A DNA stretch of 64,000 bases from Bacteroidales bacterium (lineage in GTDB: Bacteria; Bacteroidota; Bacteroidia; Bacteroidales; UBA932): assembly GCA_009774765.1 (NCBI GenBank), contig VSOK01000003.1:31468-95467 (forward strand), read 5' to 3'. The translations under genes and the position numbers were made by a program. Positions 26,973-37,383 of the stretch are shown piece by piece. Position 1 is the stretch's first letter; the number at the start of each line of letters is the position of its first letter. The notes under the pieces are model-generated. The model had not been told where the DNA came from, ran no database searches, and was given only the letters and a program-made list of their open reading frames with translations.

Positions 26973-29900
26973 TTATCTGTTATTATTGACCGTTTCATTC
27001 ATAGCGCGGTTAATTATATCAAATAGATATCTATTTAAATCAATGCCGCTTTTACCATATTGATGCGATGATTTATTATAATCACCTGACAAGACATAAA
27101 CCAAGGCATGCCCATAACCTTCATGAGCAAACATTTCTGACTTACTCATATCTGACATTCCAGAATTGACAATCACATAAATATTGCTATCAGGAGACCT
27201 CTGCATCGCAGCATCATCAGGCAACAACGTCTTGCCTAACAAACCTGAATCGCCAGCAACAGGACCGACACCTGCACCGTCATTATTACCTATAAACATA
27301 TCTTCAATTCCATCATAACTCATTGGCTTCGATTCTATGTTTCCATTGGACTTATATGTAAATGTGTCATTCTCCAAAACAAAAACAGTGGTATTGGCTT
27401 CCGACAATGAAAGTAAGCTATTGTAGTTACCGCTGTTGCTTTCATGCCCGGAAAGGACATTGTGGTCAATGTAACCATTGGCACCTAACACGACATATTC
27501 GCGATCTGACTCAGGTAAAGTCATACGTATCATTTCAAGTTCGGAATTGGTCCGTGGCAACACGCGGCTGCCATCCGGATCAACAAAGTTAACAGGATTA
27601 TTGGAACAGAAGGCGTATGGACTGACGGAATAATAATTTTCTGCAAGAGGGTCGATTGAAAGGAAGCGTCCGAGGGACTGGTCATAGGTTCTGGCATTGA
27701 AGTCATAGACGGACAGGCCGCCCAAGGACATCAGCTCATTGCCGGAATATTTCCACGGCTGGTCATCTACGCCGGCAGACGACACAGAGGAATCTGAGCC
27801 GGATGAGGTATGACTGTCCAACGGAAAAGACAATCCATAAGGATAATAGTGGTTCACCTGTTCTACACTGCCGGACTGTGAAGCAACGACACGGTTGCTC
27901 CCGAGGTGGTCCTTGAAATAATACATATACACCGGAGTTCCGGAAGTGAAGTCTATATAGCCGCCGTCCACAAGGAGATATTTCATCCTGCCGTCCTCCA
28001 TAACGACATTGCCGACATACTCCAGCAAGACCGTATCAGAGGACGTCTCCACCTTACGGCTCATCTTGACACCTGAGGCAAGGTAACCGAACGAAACAAC
28101 TGCACTGTCGGAATCCAATTTTGCGATATGGTCAGAGATGTCGTAGGAAATCGTACGGACTCCGCGGTACGGGTCGCTGGTCATATTGCCGTCGGCGTCA
28201 TAAGTGTATTCCGCAGGAAGGACTGCCCCACCGGAGGAACCGCCACCGGACAAGGAACCGGCACCGCTTGATTTCAGCAGACGGTTGCCGTCATAGGTCA
28301 GGGACAGACGGTCAACACGTCCCTGGTTCATTCCATCACTGCATCTGCGTTCTATGGTCAGAAGGTTGCCCTGGGAATCATAGGAATAAGACGCGCCATA
28401 TTCATCAGATGACATTGTGTCCAACAGAGAATAGCGGGCATCAGTGAGCCTTCCAGTCTTGTCGTACGTAAAGTCGTATGCCCTTGCGGCATTGTCTCCG
28501 TACCCATACCATTCCATCGAAGAGACAAATCCGTCATAGCGCGGAATAGCAGACCTCACCCTTGGCTCATTATAATAAAGAGTTTCTGAAAACAGCCCGG
28601 AAGAAAGCGACTTGATCCACGACCGGACATTATATGTCCTTGTCTCGGTAAATTTCTCCTGGCAACCTCTTTCCGTCTTGGAAACACGGCCTATCACATC
28701 ATACGTGTTGCTCAGCAGAGATACACTCGCCTGTCCGTCAAGCGAATGTTTTTCATCAAGAAGCCGCTCCTGGCTGTCATAGCTATAGGAGATGTCTTCA
28801 GTGGTGGTCTCGCCGTTGTGCCTATGCTCTACACGCCTGGATATCGGATTCCCGACAAAGTCATAGGATATATGTTCCGCCTCCGTCTGCCCTGAAGGGC
28901 AGGAGCATCCCATCTGTACTGTCCTTCCGCGAAAATCGTATCTGATGCTTGACCATACACCGTCTGAAGTCAGTTCTCCGGCATCAAGCAATGTGCAGAA
29001 ACTTCCGGTCTTCTGCCCGATCGGATATACGTTCGTGCCGGTCACATCAAAGGAAGGAAGAGATGGACGGAAATCATCCTCAAATGAATAGATGTCATAA
29101 TAGTTGACAGACAATATCTCAAAATCCCGGACATCAACGGATGCGCCAGAGGAGAAGTCATAGCCCATAAATTTACCAGTAGATCCTGTATATCTGACAG
29201 TTACAACCTTATCGATCTCCTCCCCGAAAGAAATATCCTTACTGCACAGGAGTCTGACGCATTCCCTTCCGTTCATATCGTAAAGATAGCAGACCGACTT
29301 TCCTGACTTACGGCACTCCCCGTCCTGCTCATAGATGACGCGGTCAGCAGAATCAAAGACATACGAAATATTTTCCTTTCCGGGAATCTTCTTCACACAG
29401 TTCCGTCCTCTGCTGTCATAACGGTAAATAAAGGCATACCTGTCAATGTCCTGGAGCGAAAGGGTGCCCTTGTACAGAAGAGAAGACAGAGCCGGAGGCA
29501 GTACGGCAACAAGCCTGTCCATTTTGTCACAGATATAGTGTGTGTCAAAATATCCGTTGCCTCCACCGGAGACCTGCCTGGTCATTACACACCGGCCAAG
29601 ACGGTCCGTGAATGTATAGGATGCCATACCATCCTCGTCCTCGGTAAGCACAACGGACAGCGTACCGGCTTCAAAAAGTCCTGACGACTTTATCTCAGGG
29701 GTTTCTCCGATCCACAGCAAAGCTGCAGACAGGCATTCCAATGCGGCATTGTCATCGCTGTTGACGAGATAGGATGTCCTCACCGCCTTTCCATTGTCCT
29801 GCCATGCGGCACCGGGACCATAGCTTGCGACAACCCTGCTGAGAGGCGACGGTTCATATACATTATATGAATACGGCGCAGACTCTCCGGGATAGGTCGA

Positions 29901-32900
29901 CAATATATAATTTTTCACTTCTTTAGGAGGCACATATCCTGATTCCACCGGAGCACTGCCCGGAAGCCATTCGCGGGATTTTCGTCCCCATCCGTCATAC
30001 TCCTGCAATGTGATGAGAGTATTGCCTGAAGGAGAGGCGTCAACCAGACTTTTCGTATAGAACCTGCCGAAATCATCGTAGAAAATCTTTGTATACATTC
30101 CGGTGGAATCGCTGCCGTCGCTGCTGACAAAGGATGTTATGCTGTTCCTTGAGTGATTATTTACAGGGGGATCATCGACAATTAACGGAAGACATTCCAT
30201 AACTACTGTTATTGAGGTGTTTTCAGCTTGTATAACGGATGTTGCCGGAGATACGGTACCACCGGGAGGAAGCGGTGCAAGCTCCTTTATGACTCCTTGA
30301 TATTTCAGTTTATAGGTACCGGGAGGAAGGCGATGGACTACACTGTCACCGTCTCCGTGAGACGGGCGGACAATGCATTCAAGAGTTGAACCGTTAACCT
30401 CAAAAGGGAAATGCGCAATCACCTCTTCTGACAATTCCGTTTCTTTCAACAGGCTCAGTCTCAAAGGCATAATTCTCTCAGGCAGCGGATCACCAAGACC
30501 TCTATTGAATGCAAAATCGGTAATTTTGAAATTGACAGTTACAGTATCATTACATTTAAGGTCACACATATAGTCTGCAGGATCATTGAGACCACTCTGG
30601 AACCATTTCAACACAGCCTGTACAGAATATCCTGTCTCAAGCATATACACAGGAACAGGCTCCACAGGTTTGATCGGTCCAGGGTTCTCCGGAGGTATCG
30701 GAACTCCCGGCGGGTCCAATGATTTTGATTTATGTTTTTCGGCATCGGCAAGCGGACCGGTCTCATCATACCTGTAGACAAACGTCTGCACTGTCTTTTT
30801 CTTACTTGATCCCGGTGACTTCCTTTCTATGAAATACTGCTCCTTCAGGCGTCTGAGCACGTCATAATCATAGAAGGTCTCGACTCCGTCCGGTGCAGTC
30901 TCTTTCACAACCTGAAGATTTCCGTTGTACGAATATGTAGTCACAAGAGCACCATTCTTTGCCAGATCTTTTCTGTCAACCATCAAAATGAGTTCCCGGG
31001 AAGACGGAACCATACCCGACTGGACCAGGGAATCCAGGCATTTCCTTGTCATATTGTCTATCTTAATCTCGAATACCTGCCCCATATACCCCCACATCAG
31101 TATGGTATGCCTGCCGTCCTGCACTATTTCCGTAGGATTTCCCCACCTGCCTACAGATATCACCTTGTAATCTGTCCATACGGCAGGATGCTCTGAAGTG
31201 GAACGGTCAATTCTGTTGACATAAGGCAATACTTTTCCTGATGTCCCGGCATCGGCATAATGATACCGGACACTGCTGTAAACACTTCCACAGGACACTT
31301 TTGACAAGACCGGAGGGGAAAGGATATGAGCTCCGGACATCCATATATACTCAGGAAAGTCGGCCGGGTACTTGTAGGTTTCCTGTCTGACAGAGTTGTC
31401 GCTTGTCAATACTGTGCGTGAAGATATGAGTCTCTGGTCATTATAGTCACATTCTTCCTTTGAGTAATATTCACCGTCATCATACTGATAGATTTCAGTA
31501 CTGTATGGAAGATAGCTGTAGGTATAGGTCCAGGTCAGCCATCCCATATTGGATGTGACATATTCATCATACATAGTAAAGTTGACAAGTCTCTGGTCGG
31601 CAGTCAGGAGAGAGTCGTTGCATACTTTTTTATAACGTGTCTTCTCCTCACGTACAAGTACGCCGTCAGATGTGAAATATTGCTTGGACAGAAGCCTGCC
31701 CCTTTCAATGGAACGGCTTGTATAAGGTACTCCGGAAAAGCCTAAACAATTATATGAGTGAAAAGCCGGCTCGTCATTATGGCTTATTCCATATATGTCT
31801 TTTCCGAAATTGCTGAAACTGTACTTTATATACCCGATAGAATTGCCCGATGCATCCAGACTCTCCTCTATCACAGATGAATAACCCACATAAGGAGTAT
31901 TCATATTGGTGACAGAAGCAGGAAAACCTTTTGCACTCACAAGACTCAAGATTAAAGCGCTGTTTGGAAGATCAGGAGCCTGGGCAGAATATGACATAGT
32001 AAATGGCGGATTAAGTTTTTCTATGCCGCTGCTCCTGTAGGAATCAATTGATTCGGTATATCGGTACCGGGTGATACCTATAACTTCACCGTCCCTTGTC
32101 CTGTTGGTTATACTTTTTATTCTCAGACCTCCACTTGTTCCTTTCTTTTCGACCGGATCCTGTCCTACATTCACAACTTTCCTGGAATAGTCGTTCCCCT
32201 CATATTCAAAGACGGTGCTGCCGCCTGTAGGATATTGGATTTCCGTGAGAGTCTCATATTGTGATGCCTGCAGGTTACTTTCTGCAACCGGCTTGTTTAT
32301 ATCAAAGTTACCAGAGGGGGAATTGGTCTTGCCATTGTAATATCCCCACTGGTCTGTCTGAGGGAAAACATACCCGTATGGGAAAGTCCCGGGATTGTAA
32401 GAAAACTTGTACTCAGGCATATCGACTCCTGAATCGTTTTCCGGTATTACATAATTGGGATACAATACTCCTCCACCCATGACAGGCTCGTTCTTTATCG
32501 GAGGGATTCCTGCCCTCCATACTATTCCGGAGAGTTTTCTACGGCTACGCGAGGATTGGGATAAATATATGGACATATCATGTCCGTCACTGTAATTGCT
32601 GGCTATCGCTATGCGGTGAAGCACATTGCACCGGAGCGCGTCTGCAATATTATTTCTTGTATTACTGGGAGAAGATCCGCTCCTGGCCTTGATCAGATAG
32701 AGGAACTGTCCGTATGGCTCTGGCCAGACCGCAAAATAGCTGGTCTGTCGGGCTCCGGCTCCTGTCCAGTACAAAGCCTCGCCCGCATATTTGGAATATG
32801 CCGTCCCGTAATTGAGGTCAGCATAATAGAAAAGGCTTATTGTTTCATTAGGGGTAGTTATGGTCTGGAGATCACATCCGTACAGGAGGAACCCTGTAAA

Positions 32901-33914
32901 TCCTTTCCTGCCCGTGTTATAGGAGAATGTTCCTTGGGATGTTCCAGAGCCGGGAATGACCTTTTGGACCGAACGGTAACTGGGCACATAGCGCAGATCC
33001 ACCATTACAGGACGATTATTCCCCGTACACAAGTATGAATAATTGACTTCATATCCTTCCGGAGTCACTATCTTTGACAGATGCCATGATGTAACCACCA
33101 TACCATCAGTGTTCCTGGAATAATAAGGAATGCAGAAGTCCATCGCACACAAGCCTCCGAAAACATATCTGCATCCGTCAGGTGTCACAAGAGTGAACTC
33201 CTTGAAAAACATCGTATTGTCATTTTTGTCGGGCCATTTGTCTATATCTGGTATACGGTCTTTCAAGTCATTGACTCCGGCGAAACCCGTTTTAGGGTCA
33301 AACTCCACTTTGATGTCGCAATCGGACACTACTGTCCATCCGCCATCTTCATTTATATAGAAATTACCGCTATAGCCGAGAAAATTGAATGAGAACTCAT
33401 CCGCAGAAAGTTCATACCATCCTTCGGAGGTTTCGCTTTGGAGACAGTCCTTGGTCTGCTGGTCAAAGCTTTGTACTCCTTCTTCAGAGACCTTTTTAAG
33501 GTCTGCAGTATGCCAATAGAATCCGTTTCCAACACCTGCAGTCCCCTTCTTCTCATCATATACGCCTCTTACAGAGCGTGAAATCACACCTCCTGCCATC
33601 AATGTCCATCCAAGACCGAGAGTGCCAGGAGGGTCATTCGGACGCACAGAAGCCAAGTGGTAGTCCGCTGATACCGGGATTGTATACTTCCCGACCCTGA
33701 TTTCATAGAGCGGTATGGAAATATTCGGGATACCGGTATAATGGCTCACCGGGACTGCCCCATATTCTCCCAATTCTGATGCCTCAGGGCAGGTAACACT
33801 ATAAACCGGAAGATCTTGCGAACGCAACGGTTCACTGGAAAACAGACAGACAACGACAAATAGGAGGAGGCCTGATTTTCCATTGAATGAATTTGATAAT
33901 GCTGTGGTTTTCAT
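26973..33914 (-). CDS. Giant secreted RHS/YD-repeat protein with variable C-terminal tip
   Basis: A 2313-residue protein. It has a signal peptide (SGLLLFVVVCLFSSEPLRSQ) and an N-terminal domain typical of Bacteroidetes RHS proteins (GEYGAVPVSHYTGIPNISIPL, then LGLGWTLMAGGVISR). A DUF6443-like segment near EYDGWGRKSREW and many YD repeats (SYDSQGNL, TYDADGNM) follow. The RHS core end is YYFKDHLGSNRVV...NPVNFVDPDGS. About 190 residues follow as the tip, containing FAHEGYGHALVYVL. The ATG at 33914 is chosen because the 33959 start is a TTG and adds residues before the signal peptide. Codon use and length suit an acquired toxin-like element; the tip's activity is unknown. Confidence 0.85.
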   Translation of the reverse strand: MKTTALSNSFNGKSGLLLFVVVCLFSSEPLRSQDLPVYSVTCPEASELGEYGAVPVSHYTGIPNISIPLYEIRVGKYTIPVSADYHLASVRPNDPPGTLGLGWTLMAGGVISRSVRGVYDEKKGTAGVGNGFYWHTADLKKVSEEGVQSFDQQTKDCLQSETSEGWYELSADEFSFNFLGYSGNFYINEDGGWTVVSDCDIKVEFDPKTGFAGVNDLKDRIPDIDKWPDKNDNTMFFKEFTLVTPDGCRYVFGGLCAMDFCIPYYSRNTDGMVVTSWHLSKIVTPEGYEVNYSYLCTGNNRPVMVDLRYVPSYRSVQKVIPGSGTSQGTFSYNTGRKGFTGFLLYGCDLQTITTPNETISLFYYADLNYGTAYSKYAGEALYWTGAGARQTSYFAVWPEPYGQFLYLIKARSGSSPSNTRNNIADALRCNVLHRIAIASNYSDGHDMSIYLSQSSRSRRKLSGIVWRAGIPPIKNEPVMGGGVLYPNYVIPENDSGVDMPEYKFSYNPGTFPYGYVFPQTDQWGYYNGKTNSPSGNFDINKPVAESNLQASQYETLTEIQYPTGGSTVFEYEGNDYSRKVVNVGQDPVEKKGTSGGLRIKSITNRTRDGEVIGITRYRYTESIDSYRSSGIEKLNPPFTMSYSAQAPDLPNSALILSLVSAKGFPASVTNMNTPYVGYSSVIEESLDASGNSIGYIKYSFSNFGKDIYGISHNDEPAFHSYNCLGFSGVPYTSRSIERGRLLSKQYFTSDGVLVREEKTRYKKVCNDSLLTADQRLVNFTMYDEYVTSNMGWLTWTYTYSYLPYSTEIYQYDDGEYYSKEECDYNDQRLISSRTVLTSDNSVRQETYKYPADFPEYIWMSGAHILSPPVLSKVSCGSVYSSVRYHYADAGTSGKVLPYVNRIDRSTSEHPAVWTDYKVISVGRWGNPTEIVQDGRHTILMWGYMGQVFEIKIDNMTRKCLDSLVQSGMVPSSRELILMVDRKDLAKNGALVTTYSYNGNLQVVKETAPDGVETFYDYDVLRRLKEQYFIERKSPGSSKKKTVQTFVYRYDETGPLADAEKHKSKSLDPPGVPIPPENPGPIKPVEPVPVYMLETGYSVQAVLKWFQSGLNDPADYMCDLKCNDTVTVNFKITDFAFNRGLGDPLPERIMPLRLSLLKETELSEEVIAHFPFEVNGSTLECIVRPSHGDGDSVVHRLPPGTYKLKYQGVIKELAPLPPGGTVSPATSVIQAENTSITVVMECLPLIVDDPPVNNHSRNSITSFVSSDGSDSTGMYTKIFYDDFGRFYTKSLVDASPSGNTLITLQEYDGWGRKSREWLPGSAPVESGYVPPKEVKNYILSTYPGESAPYSYNVYEPSPLSRVVASYGPGAAWQDNGKAVRTSYLVNSDDNAALECLSAALLWIGETPEIKSSGLFEAGTLSVVLTEDEDGMASYTFTDRLGRCVMTRQVSGGGNGYFDTHYICDKMDRLVAVLPPALSSLLYKGTLSLQDIDRYAFIYRYDSRGRNCVKKIPGKENISYVFDSADRVIYEQDGECRKSGKSVCYLYDMNGRECVRLLCSKDISFGEEIDKVVTVRYTGSTGKFMGYDFSSGASVDVRDFEILSVNYYDIYSFEDDFRPSLPSFDVTGTNVYPIGQKTGSFCTLLDAGELTSDGVWSSIRYDFRGRTVQMGCSCPSGQTEAEHISYDFVGNPISRRVEHRHNGETTTEDISYSYDSQERLLDEKHSLDGQASVSLLSNTYDVIGRVSKTERGCQEKFTETRTYNVRSWIKSLSSGLFSETLYYNEPRVRSAIPRYDGFVSSMEWYGYGDNAARAYDFTYDKTGRLTDARYSLLDTMSSDEYGASYSYDSQGNLLTIERRCSDGMNQGRVDRLSLTYDGNRLLKSSGAGSLSGGGSSGGAVLPAEYTYDADGNMTSDPYRGVRTISYDISDHIAKLDSDSAVVSFGYLASGVKMSRKVETSSDTVLLEYVGNVVMEDGRMKYLLVDGGYIDFTSGTPVYMYYFKDHLGSNRVVASQSGSVEQVNHYYPYGLSFPLDSHTSSGSDSSVSSAGVDDQPWKYSGNELMSLGGLSVYDFNARTYDQSLGRFLSIDPLAENYYSVSPYAFCSNNPVNFVDPDGSRVLPRTNSELEMIRMTLPESDREYVVLGANGYIDHNVLSGHESNSGNYNSLLSLSEANTTVFVLENDTFTYKSNGNIESKPMSYDGIEDMFIGNNDGAGVGPVAGDSGLLGKTLLPDDAAMQRSPDSNIYVIVNSGMSDMSKSEMFAHEGYGHALVYVLSGDYNKSSHQYGKSGIDLNRYLFDIINRAMNETVNNNR

Positions 33915-34034
33915 AACCGTAATGCTTTCACGGCTGGATTGCAACTCACATGCCGTCAAGCATCAATTCAAAAGGAATTTCTACTGATACAGGCGTATAC
34001 ACATAGGCAGGAAGACGAACAGCTCACATAAAAG

Positions 34035-34070
34035 CAACAAAAAAGCCGTCACAGAATATCTGTGACGGCT
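34035..34070 (-). terminator. Terminator after DUF177-rpmF-tRNA-Arg
   Basis: AGCCGTCACAGA (34044-34055) pairs perfectly with TCTGTGACGGCT (34059-34070) over a 3-nt loop. On the minus strand the stem is followed by a T run. Confidence 0.88.
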
Positions 34071-34074
34071 TTCG

Positions 34075-34146
34075 TAGCCCCGAGCAGAATCGAACTGCTA
34101 TCTAAAGTTTAGGAAACTTCCATTCTATCCGTTGAACTACAGGGCC
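34075..34146 (-). tRNA. tRNA-Arg (anticodon CCT)
   Basis: A 72-nt cloverleaf on the minus strand. Its acceptor GGCCCTG pairs with CGGGGCT. The D arm is GTTC/GAAT, and the anticodon stem GAAGT/ACTTT encloses loop TTCCTAA (anticodon CCT). The T arm is AGCAG/CTGCT with loop TTCGATT. The first acceptor pair is a G-T wobble. CCA is not encoded. It lies between rpmF and a terminator and is probably co-transcribed with rpmF. Confidence 0.88.
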
Positions 34147-34164
34147 AGCATAAGGAAGAAAGAC

Positions 34165-34347
34165 TTACTCAGCCTTCTTCTCAATAATCTGACGACCTCT
34201 GTAGTAACCGCACTCAGGACAAACCCTGTGATAAAGTACAGTCGCACCGCAATTAGAGCAAGTTGCGAGAGTAGGAACTACAGCCACGTCGTGTGTTCTT
34301 CTTTTGTCACGTCTCTGTTTGGAGACTCTGTGTTTCGGATGTGCCAT
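34165..34347 (-). CDS. rpmF: 50S ribosomal protein L32
   Basis: A 60-residue L32 with the N-terminus AHPKHRVSKQRRDKRRTHD and an intact zinc ribbon CSNCG...CPECG, so this is the four-Cys form. It lies 31 bp downstream of the DUF177 gene, the usual YceD-rpmF pairing. Confidence 0.95.
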   Translation of the reverse strand: MAHPKHRVSKQRRDKRRTHDVAVVPTLATCSNCGATVLYHRVCPECGYYRGRQIIEKKAE

Positions 34348-34378
34348 TGTTCTATATTTTTAATTTATTAATTATCAA

Positions 34379-34900
34379 TTAATTGTCAAAAAGTCCTTTC
34401 AATGCGGCAAACGGATTGTTTTCAGCGGATGCTTCATCTGTCCCATTGTCCTCTCCAATCCTGTCAGCGACCTCGCAGTCACATTCCCCGTCTTTATGGA
34501 ACCTCTGGATCGGCAGCGAAAGACACAGATAATCATATATTATCTGACTCATATCGAAATCCGTATTATCAGGCGGAAGACATATCACTTCCCTGTCTCC
34601 ATCATTCGCATCTTCATCAGACTGGACCTCATATTTGAGGCTCAATTTGAAAGACGGACAAACCTGAATCTCCAGATCCGCAAGGCATCTGTCACAAGCG
34701 ACGGTCAACACCCCATCAGCGTCACAATCCACTCCTATATAACCCGTAGCCTTCTCCGCTTCCACAGACACAAGGACATCCGCATCAATAATTTCCGTAT
34801 TGCCAAAACTGACAAAGAACTCCTTGCCGACACGCCATTCAAACTTGGTTCTCCCGGGTGTCAATCCATTTATGGGTATCACAAAATCAACTTTCTCCAT
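34379..34900 (-). CDS. YceD/DUF177 family protein
   Basis: A 173-residue acidic protein. The central CDRCLADLE and the C-terminal FAALKGLFDN are typical of the DUF177 family, which is almost always found before rpmF and is associated with 23S rRNA accumulation in other organisms. The last segment lists an acidic patch before NPFAALKGL. The promoter is TACCTTTG at 34925-34932 on the minus strand. Confidence 0.88.
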   Translation of the reverse strand: MEKVDFVIPINGLTPGRTKFEWRVGKEFFVSFGNTEIIDADVLVSVEAEKATGYIGVDCDADGVLTVACDRCLADLEIQVCPSFKLSLKYEVQSDEDANDGDREVICLPPDNTDFDMSQIIYDYLCLSLPIQRFHKDGECDCEVADRIGEDNGTDEASAENNPFAALKGLFDN

Positions 34901-34924
34901 AACCTATAAATAGATTTGAGCGTG

Positions 34925-34932
34925 CAAAGGTA
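34925..34932 (-). promoter_or_regulatory. -7 box before the DUF177-rpmF operon
   Basis: TACCTTTG on the minus strand, 24 bp before the DUF177 ATG. Confidence 0.6.
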
Positions 34933-34950
34933 ACAAAAACTTTTTGATTA

Positions 34951-36756
34951 TCAATCCAAATCGCTGCTTTTTCTTTTACGTTCTATTTCATCAAGAATTA
35001 TCTTCCTGATTCTCATAGACTTAGGAGTCACCTCAACAAGCTCATCCTCCTGAATATATTCAAGAGCCTCCTCAAGAGAGAACACAATAGGCGGAGGAAG
35101 CATAACTTTGTCATCGCTTCCTGACGCACGCATATTGGTCAGTTTCTTGGTCTTGCATATATTTATGTTAAGGTCTCTTTCACGTGTATGCTCACCTACG
35201 ACCTGTCCTGCATAGATGTCCTCGCCTGGATTGACAAAGAAACGTCCCCTGTCCTGAAGCTTGTCCATCGAATATGCCACAGCCACTCCTGTCTCAAGCG
35301 AAACGAGCGAACCGTTTGTCCTGCGCTCTATATCTCCCTTATATGGTTCATATCCTTTGAAACGGTGTGCGACAACCGCTTCACCCTGTGTCGCAGTAAG
35401 CAGATTGCTCCTGAGTCCCATAAGTCCCCTTGCAGGAATGTCAAAATCCAGATGAGTCCTGTCTCCCCTGCTTTCCATGTGGATGAGTGCAGCCTTACGG
35501 CGTGTCGATATCTCGATAGCCTTGCCGACAAATTCTTCAGGAACTTCAATAGTAAGGTTCTCGATAGGTTCACAACGCTCCCCGTTGATGGTCTTGTCCA
35601 ATACCTTAGGCTGTCCTACCTGAAGTTCGAACCCTTCCCTGCGCATCGTCTCGATAAGGACAGAAAGATGGAGCACACCACGGCCGTACACCACGAATGA
35701 ATCAGCATTCACTCCAGGTTTCACCCTCAGTGCAAGATTCTTTTCAAGCTCTTTCTCAAGACGCTCCTTAAGATGACGTGAAGTGACAAACTTTCCTTCC
35801 TTTCCGAAGAAAGGAGAATTATTGATCGTAAACAGCATACTCATCGTAGGCTCGTCCACAGCTATAGGAGGCAATGCTTCAGGATTCTCGAAATCAGCGA
35901 CAGTATCTCCGATCTCAAACCCTTCAAGACCGACAACAGCACAGATGTCACCGCACTGCACCTTGTCCACCTTCGTCTTTCCGAGACCGTCAAATATCAT
36001 AAGTTCCTTGATCCTCTGCTTCTGTACCATATCATACCTTTTGCAAAGGCTGATACTCATACCGGCATTCAGCTCTCCCCTTGTCACACGGCCGATCGCC
36101 ACACGTCCGACGTAAGGTGAATACTCAAGTGAAGATATCAGCATCTGAGGAGTACCCGGATTCTCCTTCGGAGCCGGTATCACCTCCAGAATCGTATCAA
36201 GAAGAGGAGTGATGTCACTGGTCGGCTTCTTCCAGTCGTATGACATCCAGCCCTGCTTTGCACTTCCATAGACAGTACGGAAATCCAGCTGGTCCTCTGT
36301 AGCATTCAGAGAGAACATCAGATCGAAAACCTGCTCCTGCACCTCCTCCGGACGGCAGTTCTGCTTGTCAACCTTGTTGATTACCACGATTGGCTTCTTG
36401 CCCATTTCGATAGCCTTCTGCAGCACGAAACGCGTCTGCGGCATACATCCTTCAAAGGCATCGGCAAGAAGAAGCACACCGTCGGCCATATTAAGCACCC
36501 TTTCCACCTCTCCACCGAAATCGCTATGGCCCGGAGTATCGATAATATTGATTTTGACTCCTTTATATGGAACTGAAACATTCTTTGCCAGAATGGTTAT
36601 ACCTCTTTCCCTTTCGAGGTCGTTATTGTCAAGGATAAGTTCTCCTAATTTTTCCTGCTCTCTTGCCTGACGGGCCTGATAGATCATCCTGTCCACGAGG
36701 GTGGTCTTGCCGTGATCGACGTGCGCGATAATCGCGATATTCCTAATGTCCTGCAT
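34951..36756 (-). CDS. typA: Ribosome-associated GTPase BipA/TypA
   Basis: A 601-residue translational GTPase. It has G1 IAHVDHGKTTL, switch and G3 IDTPGHSDFGGEV, and G4 VVINKVDK near the N-terminus, followed by domain II and the BipA-specific C-terminal domain (PARGLMGLRSNLLTATQGEAV). Length and order are normal. It functions on the ribosome in assembly and stress. Confidence 0.95.
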   Translation of the reverse strand: MQDIRNIAIIAHVDHGKTTLVDRMIYQARQAREQEKLGELILDNNDLERERGITILAKNVSVPYKGVKINIIDTPGHSDFGGEVERVLNMADGVLLLADAFEGCMPQTRFVLQKAIEMGKKPIVVINKVDKQNCRPEEVQEQVFDLMFSLNATEDQLDFRTVYGSAKQGWMSYDWKKPTSDITPLLDTILEVIPAPKENPGTPQMLISSLEYSPYVGRVAIGRVTRGELNAGMSISLCKRYDMVQKQRIKELMIFDGLGKTKVDKVQCGDICAVVGLEGFEIGDTVADFENPEALPPIAVDEPTMSMLFTINNSPFFGKEGKFVTSRHLKERLEKELEKNLALRVKPGVNADSFVVYGRGVLHLSVLIETMRREGFELQVGQPKVLDKTINGERCEPIENLTIEVPEEFVGKAIEISTRRKAALIHMESRGDRTHLDFDIPARGLMGLRSNLLTATQGEAVVAHRFKGYEPYKGDIERRTNGSLVSLETGVAVAYSMDKLQDRGRFFVNPGEDIYAGQVVGEHTRERDLNINICKTKKLTNMRASGSDDKVMLPPPIVFSLEEALEYIQEDELVEVTPKSMRIRKIILDEIERKRKSSDLD

Positions 36757-36812
36757 ATACCTTATATATTATACTAAAACCCTCGCAGGGAGGCGTTTCA
36801 AAAAATGAGGTG

Positions 36813-36820
36813 CAAAAATA
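36813..36820 (-). promoter_or_regulatory. -7 box before typA
   Basis: TATTTTTG on the minus strand, 56 bp before the typA ATG. The leader contains a small CCCT/AGGG hairpin. Confidence 0.5.
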
Positions 36821-36848
36821 ACAATTATCTGATTAAAACCTTGTTTTC

Positions 36849-37310
36849 TCAGATATTTTTGCTGTCCTTGACCCTTACAAAAACCCAATAGTCACTGCCG
36901 CTGTCCAAAGAATAGAGCAGGAACCTGTCACCGCTGTCATCCATTTCAAGTTTCTGGTATTCCCACCGTCCATTATCCGAGACATATTTCCAGGCAAGAG
37001 TTGAAGATTCCTTGCTGTACCTGTAGTTCACTGTTCCGCTCTCATCGTATATCCCGTCTTCAAGGTAGCTTCCGACAGTAAACAGTCCGATGCCGGCTTC
37101 CGCGAACACATAGAGCATATCTATGTCATTATTGACATTATCCCCCGAATGGTAAGAATCCGCTCTCCATACGCCATAGATCATAGAATCATCCTGTGAC
37201 GACCCTCCGTTGCCGAAACCGCCTCCACCTGACATAAAATCACCACACCCGGCCAAAGACATCGCCAGTACGGCAATGGCCAGAATCAGAAAATATTTTT
37301 TCACACACAT
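36849..37310 (-). CDS. Small lipoprotein of unknown function
   Basis: A 153-residue protein with a lipobox signal (ILAIAVLAMSLAGCG, Cys near residue 22) followed by a Gly/Ser-rich linker (GGGGFGNGGSS). A beta-rich body (IYGVWRADSYHSGDN...) resembles lipocalin-like exported proteins of Bacteroidetes, which is only a visual impression. The ATG at 37310 is preferred to the TTG at 37316. The -7 box TATTTTTG lies at 37338-37345. Confidence 0.75.
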   Translation of the reverse strand: MCVKKYFLILAIAVLAMSLAGCGDFMSGGGGFGNGGSSQDDSMIYGVWRADSYHSGDNVNNDIDMLYVFAEAGIGLFTVGSYLEDGIYDESGTVNYRYSKESSTLAWKYVSDNGRWEYQKLEMDDSGDRFLLYSLDSGSDYWVFVRVKDSKNI

Positions 37311-37337
37311 AATCAAACCATAATATTAAAACCGGTG

Positions 37338-37368
37338 CAAAAATAACATTTATTTTTTACTACCTTTG
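37338..37368. promoter_or_regulatory. Divergent -7 boxes: lipoprotein gene (-) and guaA (+)
   Basis: The minus-strand TATTTTTG (37338-37345) and plus-strand TACCTTTG (37361-37368) drive the two divergent genes. The guaA start at 37384 is 15 bp after its box. Confidence 0.6.
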
Positions 37369-37383
37369 CGCAAACTTTCAGAT

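Noticed and set aside
33915..33959. Longer N-terminus for the RHS protein
   Set aside because: The upstream start is TTG and would place 15 residues before a normal signal peptide.
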